A stretch of DNA of 12,582 nucleotides, taken from an uncultured Actinomycetes bacterium (GTDB lineage Bacteria > Actinomycetota > Thermoleophilia > Solirubrobacterales > Solirubrobacteraceae). Below are positions 1-5,662 of this stretch, piece by piece. Below the pieces are notes generated by a model. It made no database searches, was not told the DNA's origin, and saw only the letters and a program-made list of their open reading frames with translations. The stretch covers positions 1 through 12,582 of the forward strand of contig CALAQT010000046.1 in NCBI GenBank assembly GCA_937888775.1, given 5' to 3'. How positions within the stretch are numbered: position 1 is the stretch's first letter; each line of letters begins with the position of its first letter. Position numbers and translations under genes: made by a program.

Positions 1-29
1 GGCGAAGCTACCCCGCCACGTCCCTCACC

Positions 30-1154
30 TCACCCACGGAAGGAGCAGTAGCGCCTGAAATACCCATCAAACCCCGCCGTGGCGATCAGATCGACCGCGA
101 GTTCCTGCTGCGCGTCAAGCTCCTGCGCGGATCGCTCGGCCTCGTCACGCGCATCGCTCAGAGAGTGGTTCTGAGATCTCATCGTCGTGATCCCGTTCTC
201 GATCGAAACGGCCATCGAGTTAAACGACCGGGCCAGCCCACGGACCTCACCAGGCCCCTGCTCTGGAGCCCGCGCCGCAAGCTCACCAGCGCTCAACGCG
301 CTCGCTGCAGTCGAGATCCGACGAATCGGCCATGAAACACGCCGCACCAGATACACGCCGGCGAGCCCGATCAGCAACAGCACCCCAGACAAACCCGCCA
401 ACGCCAACACTCGTGTACGCCCGATCGCCGCCGTCGCCCGAGTCAGCGACCGCGCCGCCCGGCCATCGCTAACGACCCGCAGACGATCAAACAGACCACG
501 CAGGGCATCCATCCGGCGCTTGCCAACGACCAAACTCGCGTCCACCCGCTCCCCACCCACCCAGTTGCGAACGATCGGATCGCCATAACCGCTGATATAC
601 GCCAAACCCTGACGGCCGATCTCAGCAACCACAGCACTATCTGCCGAGCGCGCCCCGGCATCCTGGGCGGTTAGGCGCTTCAAGATCGGCAACTCGATAT
701 GAAAGGCTGTGATGCCCTGATACCACGGCGCCAGGAACCGCGTCTCGTGCGTCAGCCCATAGCCCCGCAGACCCGTCTCCATCTCCAACACCGCCTGCAG
801 CGCCCGGTCGCTGACCTGCAGGACATTGTCGGCGCTCGTGCGTGCAATACCGACACGATCGACCTGATCAATCGAAAGCAACAACGCCACCAGAACCGCC
901 AGCACCACCGCGACCACCGCCACCCCCAACACCACCACCCGGCCCGTCAGTGACCGAACACCCGCCCCAAGGCGTCCCACCAAGCTGAGACGGCCAACAT
1001 CCCTCACCCCGCCGACAGAAGCATCGCTGCGAGCCTCATCAACCAGCGGCTCAAACCCCGACCCCCACGAACTCGAGGCCGAGCGCGGGGCAGGAGACCC
1101 TCCCGGGACCACGCTCCTCTCAAAAGACGAATTCCCCTGCTCGACAGCCATCAT
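30..1154 (-). CDS. CHASE3-HAMP membrane sensor protein, truncated at the start of a PAS domain
   Basis: The 374-residue product reads as the N-terminal half of a bacterial sensory transducer. After a low-complexity cytoplasmic stretch (1-70) comes a membrane helix (about 72-94), an extracytoplasmic CHASE3-type region (about 98-240, with the typical ETGLRGYGLTHETRFLAPW signature at 126-144), a second helix (about 248-270), a HAMP domain (about 270-322) and a coiled coil (about 325-352). The end, DLIATAGFDGYFRR, is the classic first strand of a PAS domain, but after residue 368 the expected N-P-x-W continuation is replaced by YCSFRG and a TGA. Neither other frame restores PAS sequence in the 29 bases left, so this looks like a rearrangement or deletion rather than a one-base slip. 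Family members usually continue into PAS plus GGDEF or histidine-kinase output; none is visible here, so signalling output is probably lost. A GGAGG abuts the first ATG; the second ATG (1151) or the first may be used. Domain assignment is from motif recognition. Confidence 0.8.
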   Translation of the reverse strand: MMAVEQGNSSFERSVVPGGSPAPRSASSSWGSGFEPLVDEARSDASVGGVRDVGRLSLVGRLGAGVRSLTGRVVVLGVAVVAVVLAVLVALLLSIDQVDRVGIARTSADNVLQVSDRALQAVLEMETGLRGYGLTHETRFLAPWYQGITAFHIELPILKRLTAQDAGARSADSAVVAEIGRQGLAYISGYGDPIVRNWVGGERVDASLVVGKRRMDALRGLFDRLRVVSDGRAARSLTRATAAIGRTRVLALAGLSGVLLLIGLAGVYLVRRVSWPIRRISTAASALSAGELAARAPEQGPGEVRGLARSFNSMAVSIENGITTMRSQNHSLSDARDEAERSAQELDAQQELAVDLIATAGFDGYFRRYCSFRG

Positions 1155-1233
1155 CCTCCAGACCGCGGGATTGGGGCGTTACATAACCGCCACCAGGTCT
1201 GGGTGACGCATGTATCAAAGCCCATCCCGGGCA

Positions 1234-1258
1234 GGAAGACCGCCGATCGCGGTCTTTC
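1234..1258. repeat. Inverted repeat in the sensor leader
   Basis: AAGACCGC (1236-1243) and GCGGTCTT (1249-1256) form a perfect 8-bp stem with a 5-base loop, extendable by G-U and G-C pairs to 1234/1258. On the minus strand it lies between the branched leader structure and the sensor start codon, the position of an expression platform or attenuator. There is no T-run after it on the minus strand. On the plus strand it is followed by TTTCCCC, but no plus-strand gene precedes it. The role is unproven. Confidence 0.4.
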
Positions 1259-1276
1259 CCCGTCGCGACAGACCCA

Positions 1277-1323
1277 CCTAAGGCTCATGCTTTGCATGTC
1301 GGCACTTTCGCTGCGACCTTAAG
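1277..1323 (-). promoter_or_regulatory. Candidate structured RNA leader upstream of the CHASE3 sensor
   Basis: On the minus strand a 7-bp closing helix (CTTAAGG with CCTTAGG, one G-U pair) encloses two hairpins. The first (1298-1317) has arms GTCGCA and TGCCGAC with one bulged base and ends in a C-GAAA-G tetraloop. The second (1286-1298) is CATGC-AAA-GCATG. The GAAA-capped hairpin followed by GAC..GCAAAGC..GCCT is reminiscent of the 5' half of GEMM-I cyclic-di-GMP riboswitches, which often precede sensory or GGDEF genes. The conserved GEMM 3' strand was not found and the GCAAAGC sits in its own perfect hairpin, so I do not assign that class. It lies about 120 bases before the start codon. The structure is read by eye, without a folding calculation. 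Confidence 0.35.
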
Positions 1324-1561
1324 CACCAGCCCCACAAACAGACGTTTGGCTACACAGATCGGCGAGCAGGCGCCGACCAGAACCACCTACCAAGCTCAAT
1401 CCACGCGATCAGAACTACGTCGCACGCAGCAGGAGCGTCGTCGGCCACACGCACGAGTCCGAGCCAGGAGCGTCAACTGACCTGCTCTTGTGTTGCCGCG
1501 GGCATCTCGACCCTCCGTGCCGGCGTCCCTCGTTTGCGCGGACACGAGGGCGCTCGCGTTC

Positions 1562-1590
1562 CGTCGCGCGCCGAGCGCCGGCGCGCGACG
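1562..1590. repeat. Strong 11-bp inverted repeat
   Basis: CGTCGCGCGCC (1562-1572) and GGCGCGCGACG (1580-1590) pair perfectly across a 7-base loop. The stem is entirely G-C apart from one T-A pair. No T-run follows on either strand beyond TGACTTT on the plus side. It could be a U-less terminator or a protein site, or simply GC-rich chance. It sits in the gene-poor interval. Confidence 0.35.
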
Positions 1591-1962
1591 TGACTTTGGC
1601 GATAGGCAGGTGCCGGATCACCCTCAGCCAGAGGACCTGCTCCGCTGTCCACGCGGTACTCCCATCGCGTGCCGCCGGCTGTGATGCGGCCGGCATGGGC
1701 ACCCGGTGAGGCTCCTGTGCGCTCGATCGAGACTTCTCCGTTCGCGGATTGCAATAGTGGTTGTGGGCGGCTTCCCGGCTTCTAGGTCGTCCTTTTCGCC
1801 AGCGAGCGCGCGCTAGCAGGACACTTCTGGATTCCCGAATATCCACGTCAAGGTCGGCTGGAGGTGTGTGTGGCGACGGCGTCGTCATTCCAACCGACGA
1901 TTCTGCGGGCCGCCGGCAGCGGCCATCAGCGTTGAGATCTCCGCGTCGGGGTAGGTGTAGGC

Positions 1963-1977
1963 GGCCGGGCGCCGGCC
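1963..1977 (-). terminator. Possible U-less terminator hairpin after the kinase gene
   Basis: GGCCGG and CCGGCC form a perfect 6-bp stem with a 3-base loop about 35 bases past the histidine kinase stop codon, in the right place to end the two-gene transcript. There is no U-tract, which is common for GC-rich actinobacterial hairpins. The call rests on position and stem alone. Confidence 0.35.
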
Positions 1978-2010
1978 ACCCGATGCGGGCAGCGGATCGG
2001 TCGGTGGCGT

Positions 2011-3198
2011 TCACAGCGCGACGCCAGCCTGAAAGCGCACCGTGATGACCAGGCCACCTTCGGGGGGTGCCTGAAGATCGAGCGTGGCGCCATGCGCAAC
2101 CGCGATCGCGCGGACGATCGAGAGCCCCAAGCCATGATGCCCGGCGGTGTCGGCGGCACGCCCGCCGCCGAGCCGCCGGAAGGGCTCCATTAGCCGCTCG
2201 ATCTCGCTGGGCGCGATCACGTCGCCGGTGTTCTTCACAGCCAGCAGCGCGTCGCCCGCTTCGATCCCGGTCCGGATCTCGATCCGGCCACCGACCGCGT
2301 TGTGGTGCACGGCGTTGTCGATCAGGTTCGCCACCAGACGCTCGACGAGCGCCGGATCGCCGGTCGTCGGGGCGGGCGCGAGCTCGGTCATCAGCTCCAG
2401 CGACCGTCGCTTGCGCTCGGGCTCGGCGGCGAGCAGCGCATAACCGGCGATCGCCGCCAGATCTAGGCGCTCGCGCCGGTCGAGCCCGCGCTCGCTGCTC
2501 GCGAGCGTCAGCAGCGACTCGAGCAGCCGCTCCTGCTCGGCCCCGGCGGCGAGCACCTCCTCGCACGTCGCGCGAAGCTCCGCGGCGCTCGCGTTCGGAT
2601 CGGAGAGCGCGACCTGAAGCAGCGTCCGTTCGACGGTCAGAGGCGTCCGCAGCTCATGCGAGGCGTTTGCGACGAACCGCCGTTGCGATTCGAACGACGC
2701 CTCGAGCCTGGCAAGCAGCTCGTCGAGCGTGTCCCCGAGCTGCTTGAACTCATCGTCGGGCCCGGCGATCGCCAGCCGCTGGTGCAGGCTGCCCGCCGAG
2801 ATCGTCCGCGCCGTGGTCGTGATCGATCGCAGCGGTGCCAGCACCCGCCCGGCCGCAAACCAGCCGAGCACGGCGGAGCCAATCGCCGTCAGCACCAGCA
2901 CAACCCACGAGACCTCGAGCAGCCTGCCAATATCGGCATTGTGTTGCTGGCGCGCGATGCCGATCGGGATCGGGGTCAGCCGCACCGCCGCCGCGCCCCC
3001 GTGCGCGACGTGCTCTGGGACGACGGCGACCGCGCCGCTGGCGGAGACCGACGCTGACCCCGCGAGCAGGAAGATGATCGCGATCAGGACGGTACCGAGC
3101 GCCATGAACAGGCCCGAGTACAGGAGCGTCAGACGGAGCCGCGCGGTTCGCCTCGGCAGCCGCAGCCAGCGGGCGGGGACGAGTGTCCTGGCGCTCAT
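2011..3198 (-). CDS. Two-component sensor histidine kinase
   Basis: A 395-residue membrane histidine kinase that autophosphorylates a histidine and passes the phosphate to its partner regulator. An N-terminal basic patch leads into membrane helix 1 (about 22-47), a short external loop of only about 50 residues (48-95), helix 2 (about 96-118), a HAMP domain (about 119-172), and a HisKA dimerisation domain with the phosphoacceptor H181 in SHELRTPLT. A HATPase_c domain follows, with N-box NLIDNAVHHN (291-300), the G1 box NTGDVI (D326) and the G2 box HGLGLS (355-360). All catalytic motifs look intact and the length is normal. The ATG overlaps the regulator stop as ATGA (3195-3198), so the two are translationally coupled. 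The small external loop argues for sensing in or near the membrane, or through an accessory protein such as the divergent lipoprotein; that last point is inference. Confidence 0.95.
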   Translation of the reverse strand: MSARTLVPARWLRLPRRTARLRLTLLYSGLFMALGTVLIAIIFLLAGSASVSASGAVAVVPEHVAHGGAAAVRLTPIPIGIARQQHNADIGRLLEVSWVVLVLTAIGSAVLGWFAAGRVLAPLRSITTTARTISAGSLHQRLAIAGPDDEFKQLGDTLDELLARLEASFESQRRFVANASHELRTPLTVERTLLQVALSDPNASAAELRATCEEVLAAGAEQERLLESLLTLASSERGLDRRERLDLAAIAGYALLAAEPERKRRSLELMTELAPAPTTGDPALVERLVANLIDNAVHHNAVGGRIEIRTGIEAGDALLAVKNTGDVIAPSEIERLMEPFRRLGGGRAADTAGHHGLGLSIVRAIAVAHGATLDLQAPPEGGLVITVRFQAGVAL

Positions 3199-3854
3199 AT
3201 CCGGTACCCGCCCTCACGGATCGTCTCGATCACGGGCGGGTCGCCGAGCTTCCCACGCAGCCGGCTGACCGTCGTCTTTACGGTCGTCGTGAACGGGTCG
3301 GCATGCTCATCCCACACCCGTGTCAGCAGCTCCTCCGCCGAGACCACTCTGCCGTCAGCCGCGAGCAGGCACTCCAGCACCGCGAATTCCCTCGGGCTCA
3401 GCGCAAGCCGCCGCTCGCCGCGCGTCGCCAGGCGCCGAGAGGGATCGAGCCTGACGTCGCCACTGGCAAGCGTCGGCGGGAGCGCACCGGCCGAGCGCCG
3501 CGCGAGCGCCCGGATCCGCGCCACCAGCTCGGAGAAGTCAAACGGCTTGGGCAGGTAGTCGTCCGCGCCGAGCTCGAGCCCCTGCACCCGATCGCGGATC
3601 GTGCTCGACGCAGTCAACATCAGGACTCGGCTCTCGGACCCCAGCGCGACGATTCGCCGGCAGACATCGTCGCCGTGCAAGCCGGGCAGGTCACGGTCGA
3701 GCACGACCACGTCGTAGCGGTTGACGCTCATGTGCGCGAGCGCCTCGACGCCGTCGAACACGACGTCGACCGCCATCCCCTCACGGCGCAGCCCGTCCCC
3801 GAGCGCAGTCGCCAGCCGGCCGTGATCTTCCACCACAAGCACACGCACTGACAC
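3195..3854 (-). CDS. OmpR-family response regulator
   Basis: A 219-residue DNA-binding response regulator. The receiver domain (about 1-118) has the acidic pair E9/D10, the phosphoacceptor D53 in VVVLDRDLPG, the switch residue T81 in LMLTAS and the conserved K103 in LPKPF. The C-terminal winged helix (about 130-219) has the OmpR/PhoB features LSPREFAVLECL, the recognition-helix region TTTVKTTVSRLRGKLG and the final hairpin IETIREGGYRI. It is the first gene of the pair, cotranscribed with and overlapping the kinase by four bases. The GTG at 3854 is used as start; a second GTG at 3848 also fits and there is no Shine-Dalgarno before either. Just upstream is a nested dyad that is a good candidate for its own binding site, implying autoregulation. 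The family call is secure; the signal is unknown. Confidence 0.95.
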   Translation of the reverse strand: MSVRVLVVEDHGRLATALGDGLRREGMAVDVVFDGVEALAHMSVNRYDVVVLDRDLPGLHGDDVCRRIVALGSESRVLMLTASSTIRDRVQGLELGADDYLPKPFDFSELVARIRALARRSAGALPPTLASGDVRLDPSRRLATRGERRLALSPREFAVLECLLAADGRVVSAEELLTRVWDEHADPFTTTVKTTVSRLRGKLGDPPVIETIREGGYRI

Positions 3855-3869
3855 AGCATGCAGAACGAA

Positions 3870-3908
3870 GGTGACAACGGGGTCACAGGCTGTGACCGTC
3901 CTGTCACC
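3870..3908. promoter_or_regulatory. Nested symmetrical operator between regulator and lipoprotein genes
   Basis: Two perfect inverted repeats share the same centre, base 3889. The inner one is GGTCACAG-G-CTGTGACC (3881-3897) and the outer arms are GGTGACA (3870-3876) and TGTCACC (3902-3908). The result is four GTGAC/GTCAC half-sites spaced about one helical turn apart in a divergent intergenic region. OmpR-family regulators typically bind repeated short half-sites upstream of their own and neighbouring promoters, so the adjacent response regulator is the obvious candidate ligand. The symmetry is directly visible; the binding partner is inferred. Confidence 0.6.
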
Positions 3909-3918
3909 GTCCCCCGGC

Positions 3919-3931
3919 TACAACTCGCCCC
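3919..3931 (+). promoter_or_regulatory. Likely -10 element of a leaderless lipoprotein promoter
   Basis: TACAAC (3919-3924) ends seven bases before the lipoprotein ATG at 3932, with no Shine-Dalgarno between. This spacing would start the transcript at or next to the A of the start codon, giving a leaderless mRNA as is common in actinobacteria. The -35 region falls on the right arm of the nested dyad, the usual place for activation by an OmpR-type regulator. No consensus -35 is visible. Confidence 0.4.
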
Positions 3932-4480
3932 ATGCACACCAAATCATTGGCCGCAGCGCTCGCTGGGGCCTCGCTGCTTGTCGCGGGCTGCGGCTCGTCA
4001 AAGCCGCCCACGACCAGCTCTTCGTCGCTCAAATCACCGATCACCGCCGCGTACGAGTTCTCCGCCTGCATGCGCGCCCACGGCGTGCCCGGGTTCCCCG
4101 ACCCGCGGGTGATCTCAAGGCCGGGCGAGCAGGCGATCGGCATCCACGTCACGCCGGCGCTCACCGGCTCGCCCCAGTTCAAGTCCGCGCAGAGCGCATG
4201 CCAGGGGATAATGCCCGGACCCCAGAGCCCCGCACAGCAAGCCGCGCAGCAGCACGCCAAAGCGGAGCACCTGCTGGCGTTCGCGCGGTGCGTCCGCGCT
4301 CACGGGGTCACGAGCTTCCCGGACCCGACGATCCAGGGCCAGATCAATCCGCAGATGCTCGCCGCCGCCGGCGTCGACCTGCACGCACCAGGCGTGATCG
4401 GAGCCGCCAGGGCGTGCGTGCCCGCCTCCGGCGGCGCCGTGACGCAAGCAGCGATCTCGCAAGCGACCGCCGGCCGATGA
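3932..4480 (+). CDS. Secreted lipoprotein with duplicated Cys/FPDP repeat
   Basis: A 182-residue protein with a lipoprotein signal peptide: hydrophobic 5-18 and lipobox LVAGC with lipidated C20, followed by a Ser/Thr/Pro linker. The mature part is an internal duplication. Residues 43-58 (FSACMRAHGVPGFPDP) and 117-132 (FARCVRAHGVTSFPDP) match closely, and each is followed about 45 residues later by a second cysteine (C90 in SACQGIMP, C162 in RACVPASG). This suggests one disulfide per half (C46-C90, C120-C162). Proteins of this type occur as uncharacterised lipoproteins in actinobacteria, from memory often near efflux-type transporter genes. The gene is divergent from the two-component pair across a symmetrical operator. 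Its stop overlaps an ATG (ATGA, 4477-4480), the usual sign of a coupled downstream gene, but what follows is only a remnant. The function is unknown; a role as an exported binding or sensory accessory is speculation. Confidence 0.85.
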   Translation: MHTKSLAAALAGASLLVAGCGSSKPPTTSSSSLKSPITAAYEFSACMRAHGVPGFPDPRVISRPGEQAIGIHVTPALTGSPQFKSAQSACQGIMPGPQSPAQQAAQQHAKAEHLLAFARCVRAHGVTSFPDPTIQGQINPQMLAAAGVDLHAPGVIGAARACVPASGGAVTQAAISQATAGR

Positions 4481-4623
4481 GGCTCAACGTGGCGGCGCGC
4501 TCGAGCACCTCACGCACATTCCGGGGACCGGCTCAGCCGCGCGGCTTTCCCTGCATTCGACACGGCGCGAGACTCCGCTCACGCCGGAGCTCAAACCCCA
4601 ATGCGCGGATAGGAGGGTCCTCA

Positions 4624-4842
4624 ATGGGCAGCGCGAGCGCGCTTGGCGGGGACGTCGTCGATCCCAGCGGACGCGGCGCACTGCCGCTTTGGCTGGTTGA
4701 CGGAAGAGACATCCGGCTCAAGAGACTGCGTCCCAGGGACTACGGCTTCGACCTGATCGCTCGCCGCAGCGGGCACTCGAAATTCCGAGTATCTAGGTCG
4801 GAATTGGTGGTACAGTCGTTGGTGCTCAGCGAGCCCCCTTAG
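4624..4842 (+). CDS. Short orphan ORF, possible remnant
   Basis: A 72-residue frame with a good Shine-Dalgarno (GGAGG at 4612-4616, seven bases before the ATG). The same frame is open back to the ATG at 4477 that overlaps the lipoprotein stop (121 codons), but the extra residues are Arg/Ser-rich and look non-coding. The stretch LVDGRDIRLKRLRPRDYG resembles the first strand of GNAT acetyltransferases (DGR-x-IRLRP-x-RPxD), and the frame ends before the acetyl-CoA-binding core, so it may be a truncated GNAT or a chance ORF. A perfect inverted repeat lies inside its 3' end. I do not assign a function. Confidence 0.3.
   Translation: MGSASALGGDVVDPSGRGALPLWLVDGRDIRLKRLRPRDYGFDLIARRSGHSKFRVSRSELVVQSLVLSEPP
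4781..4805. promoter_or_regulatory. 8-bp inverted repeat upstream of the VC0807-like gene
   Basis: AATTCCGA (4781-4788) and TCGGAATT (4798-4805) pair perfectly across nine bases. The repeat is AT-richer than its surroundings. A -10-like TACAGT (4811-4816) follows immediately, so the dyad would cover the -35 region of a promoter reading into the membrane-protein gene at 4896. This is the layout of a repressor operator. The protein that would bind is unknown. Confidence 0.4.
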
Positions 4843-4895
4843 CCCTTCTCGCTTCCGGGCGATTCCTGCGTCAGAAGGGCAGAGAGGCGTTGGCT

Positions 4896-5512
4896 ATGGC
4901 CACCGCAAGAGACGGTGTTGTCAGCTCTCAGGCTGCCCTGGACGAGCGCCTCGCTGACCCGCCGGTTGTGCGCGGGAGCCGGATCGCCGAGCGGGCGCCT
5001 ACCGCTGTGAACCGCGGCTGGGTGCAGTCGCTAGCCCCGATCGCGGTGTTCGACATCGCCGCGCCGCTCGCGGCCTACTCGTTGCTTCGCTCGTCTGGAT
5101 CGAGTGCGGCCACCGCGCTGGTGATAAGCGGCGTGTTCCCCGCTTTCGGAGTCCCCTCGCGGCGGCACGCAACCGGCGCCTGGACGTCATCGGAGCCGTT
5201 GTGCTCGTCGGGATCGCCGTCGGGTCAGTCATCGGACTGGCAACCGGCAACGCCCGCCTGCTGCTCCTCAAGGGCTCGGTACCAACAGCGGTATTCGGCG
5301 TCCTTTGCTTGGCGTCGCTGTGGTCTTCTAGACCCCTGATCTTCCGTTTCGCCCTGGAGTTCAAGGGGACACCCACCGCGTGCGAGCCGGCCCCTCCCAG
5401 ACAACACCTGGCTGAGGACGCGACCCAAACGCGAGAGAATCCACCATCGCTCAGCTCGCCCATCGCATACGCGGGATGTCCGGCAGCCGATCGGGATCCG
5501 TTCGCGGTTTGA
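4896..5512 (+). pseudogene. VC0807-like membrane protein, frameshifted and C-terminally altered
   Basis: The first part (from ATG 4896, GAGG eight bases upstream; a TTG at 4890 is too close to it) carries two hydrophobic helices, APIAVFDIAAPLAAYSLL and AATALVISGVFPAFGV. Around 5153-5156 (a CCCC run) the frame is lost, and one more C would continue it as LAAARNRRLDVIGAVVLVG and then NARLLLLKGSVPTAVFGV and SRPLIF. These are recognisable features of the actinobacterial VC0807 family of small multipass membrane proteins. As it stands the first frame ends at 5339 (147 codons from the ATG). The restored frame also runs off family after FALEF: the last ~50 residues are polar and lack the final helices, so the 3' end looks replaced. 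The function of the family is not established. A sequencing error could explain the frameshift but not the altered C-terminus. Confidence 0.65.
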
Positions 5513-5537
5513 TGGCTGCCTTCCTGTGGGATGTTGC

Positions 5538-5595
5538 CGCGGTAGCGCGGTAGCGCGGTAGCGCGGTAGCGCGGTAGCGCGGTAGCGCGGTAGCG
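5538..5595. repeat. Tandem repeat, seven copies of an 8-bp unit
   Basis: CGCGGTAG is repeated seven times without a mismatch (5538-5593), followed by a further CG. It starts 26 bases after the stop of the VC0807-like frame and ends 67 bases before the LysR start codon. The unit is not a multiple of three. Perfect short arrays change copy number by slipped-strand mispairing; here that would alter the spacing upstream of the regulator gene rather than a coding frame. The array is seen directly; variability is inference. Confidence 0.95.
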
Positions 5596-5649
5596 AACAA
5601 GACAGTATCCGCCGTGGTCGGCGAAGGGAAATAGAGATAACGGGCGATT

Positions 5650-5662
5650 TATACTCAGGCGC
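5650..5662 (+). promoter_or_regulatory. Likely -10 element of the LysR gene
   Basis: TATACT (5650-5655) is close to the consensus -10 and ends seven bases before the ATG at 5663, which would give a leaderless transcript. No Shine-Dalgarno precedes the ATG. No clear -35 is present at the usual distance. The surrounding 5630-5655 stretch is locally AT-rich against a GC-rich background. Confidence 0.5.

Larger units (their letters stand above)
1324..2010. other. Gene-poor interval between sensor and kinase
   Basis: About 690 bases with no reading frame I recognise. The open frames here (for example minus 1473-1754, TTG start without a Shine-Dalgarno, and the Arg/Ala-rich frame running out of the kinase gene) have the composition of GC-rich shadow frames and no recognisable motif. 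The interval holds the two hairpins listed separately (1562-1590 and 1963-1977). It may contain decayed sequence, as do other parts of the window, but I cannot identify a parent gene. Confidence 0.5.

Noticed and set aside
1277..1323. Firm assignment as a GEMM-I c-di-GMP riboswitch
   Set aside because: The 5' motifs are suggestive but the conserved 3' strand and the long-range pairing were not found.
1415..2566. 383-residue minus-strand open frame overlapping the kinase end
   Set aside because: For most of its length it is the Arg/Ala-rich shadow frame of the histidine kinase; the part beyond the kinase has no recognisable motif.
3183..3851. 222-residue plus-strand frame opposite the response regulator
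   Set aside because: It is antisense to a gene with full domain conservation and has no motif of its own.
3871..4842. 323-residue plus-strand open frame over the lipoprotein
   Set aside because: It lies out of frame with the lipoprotein and has shadow-frame composition; only its last part (from 4477 or 4624) was kept as a possible remnant.
5538..5595. CRISPR array
   Set aside because: The 8-bp units are contiguous without spacers and there are no cas genes.
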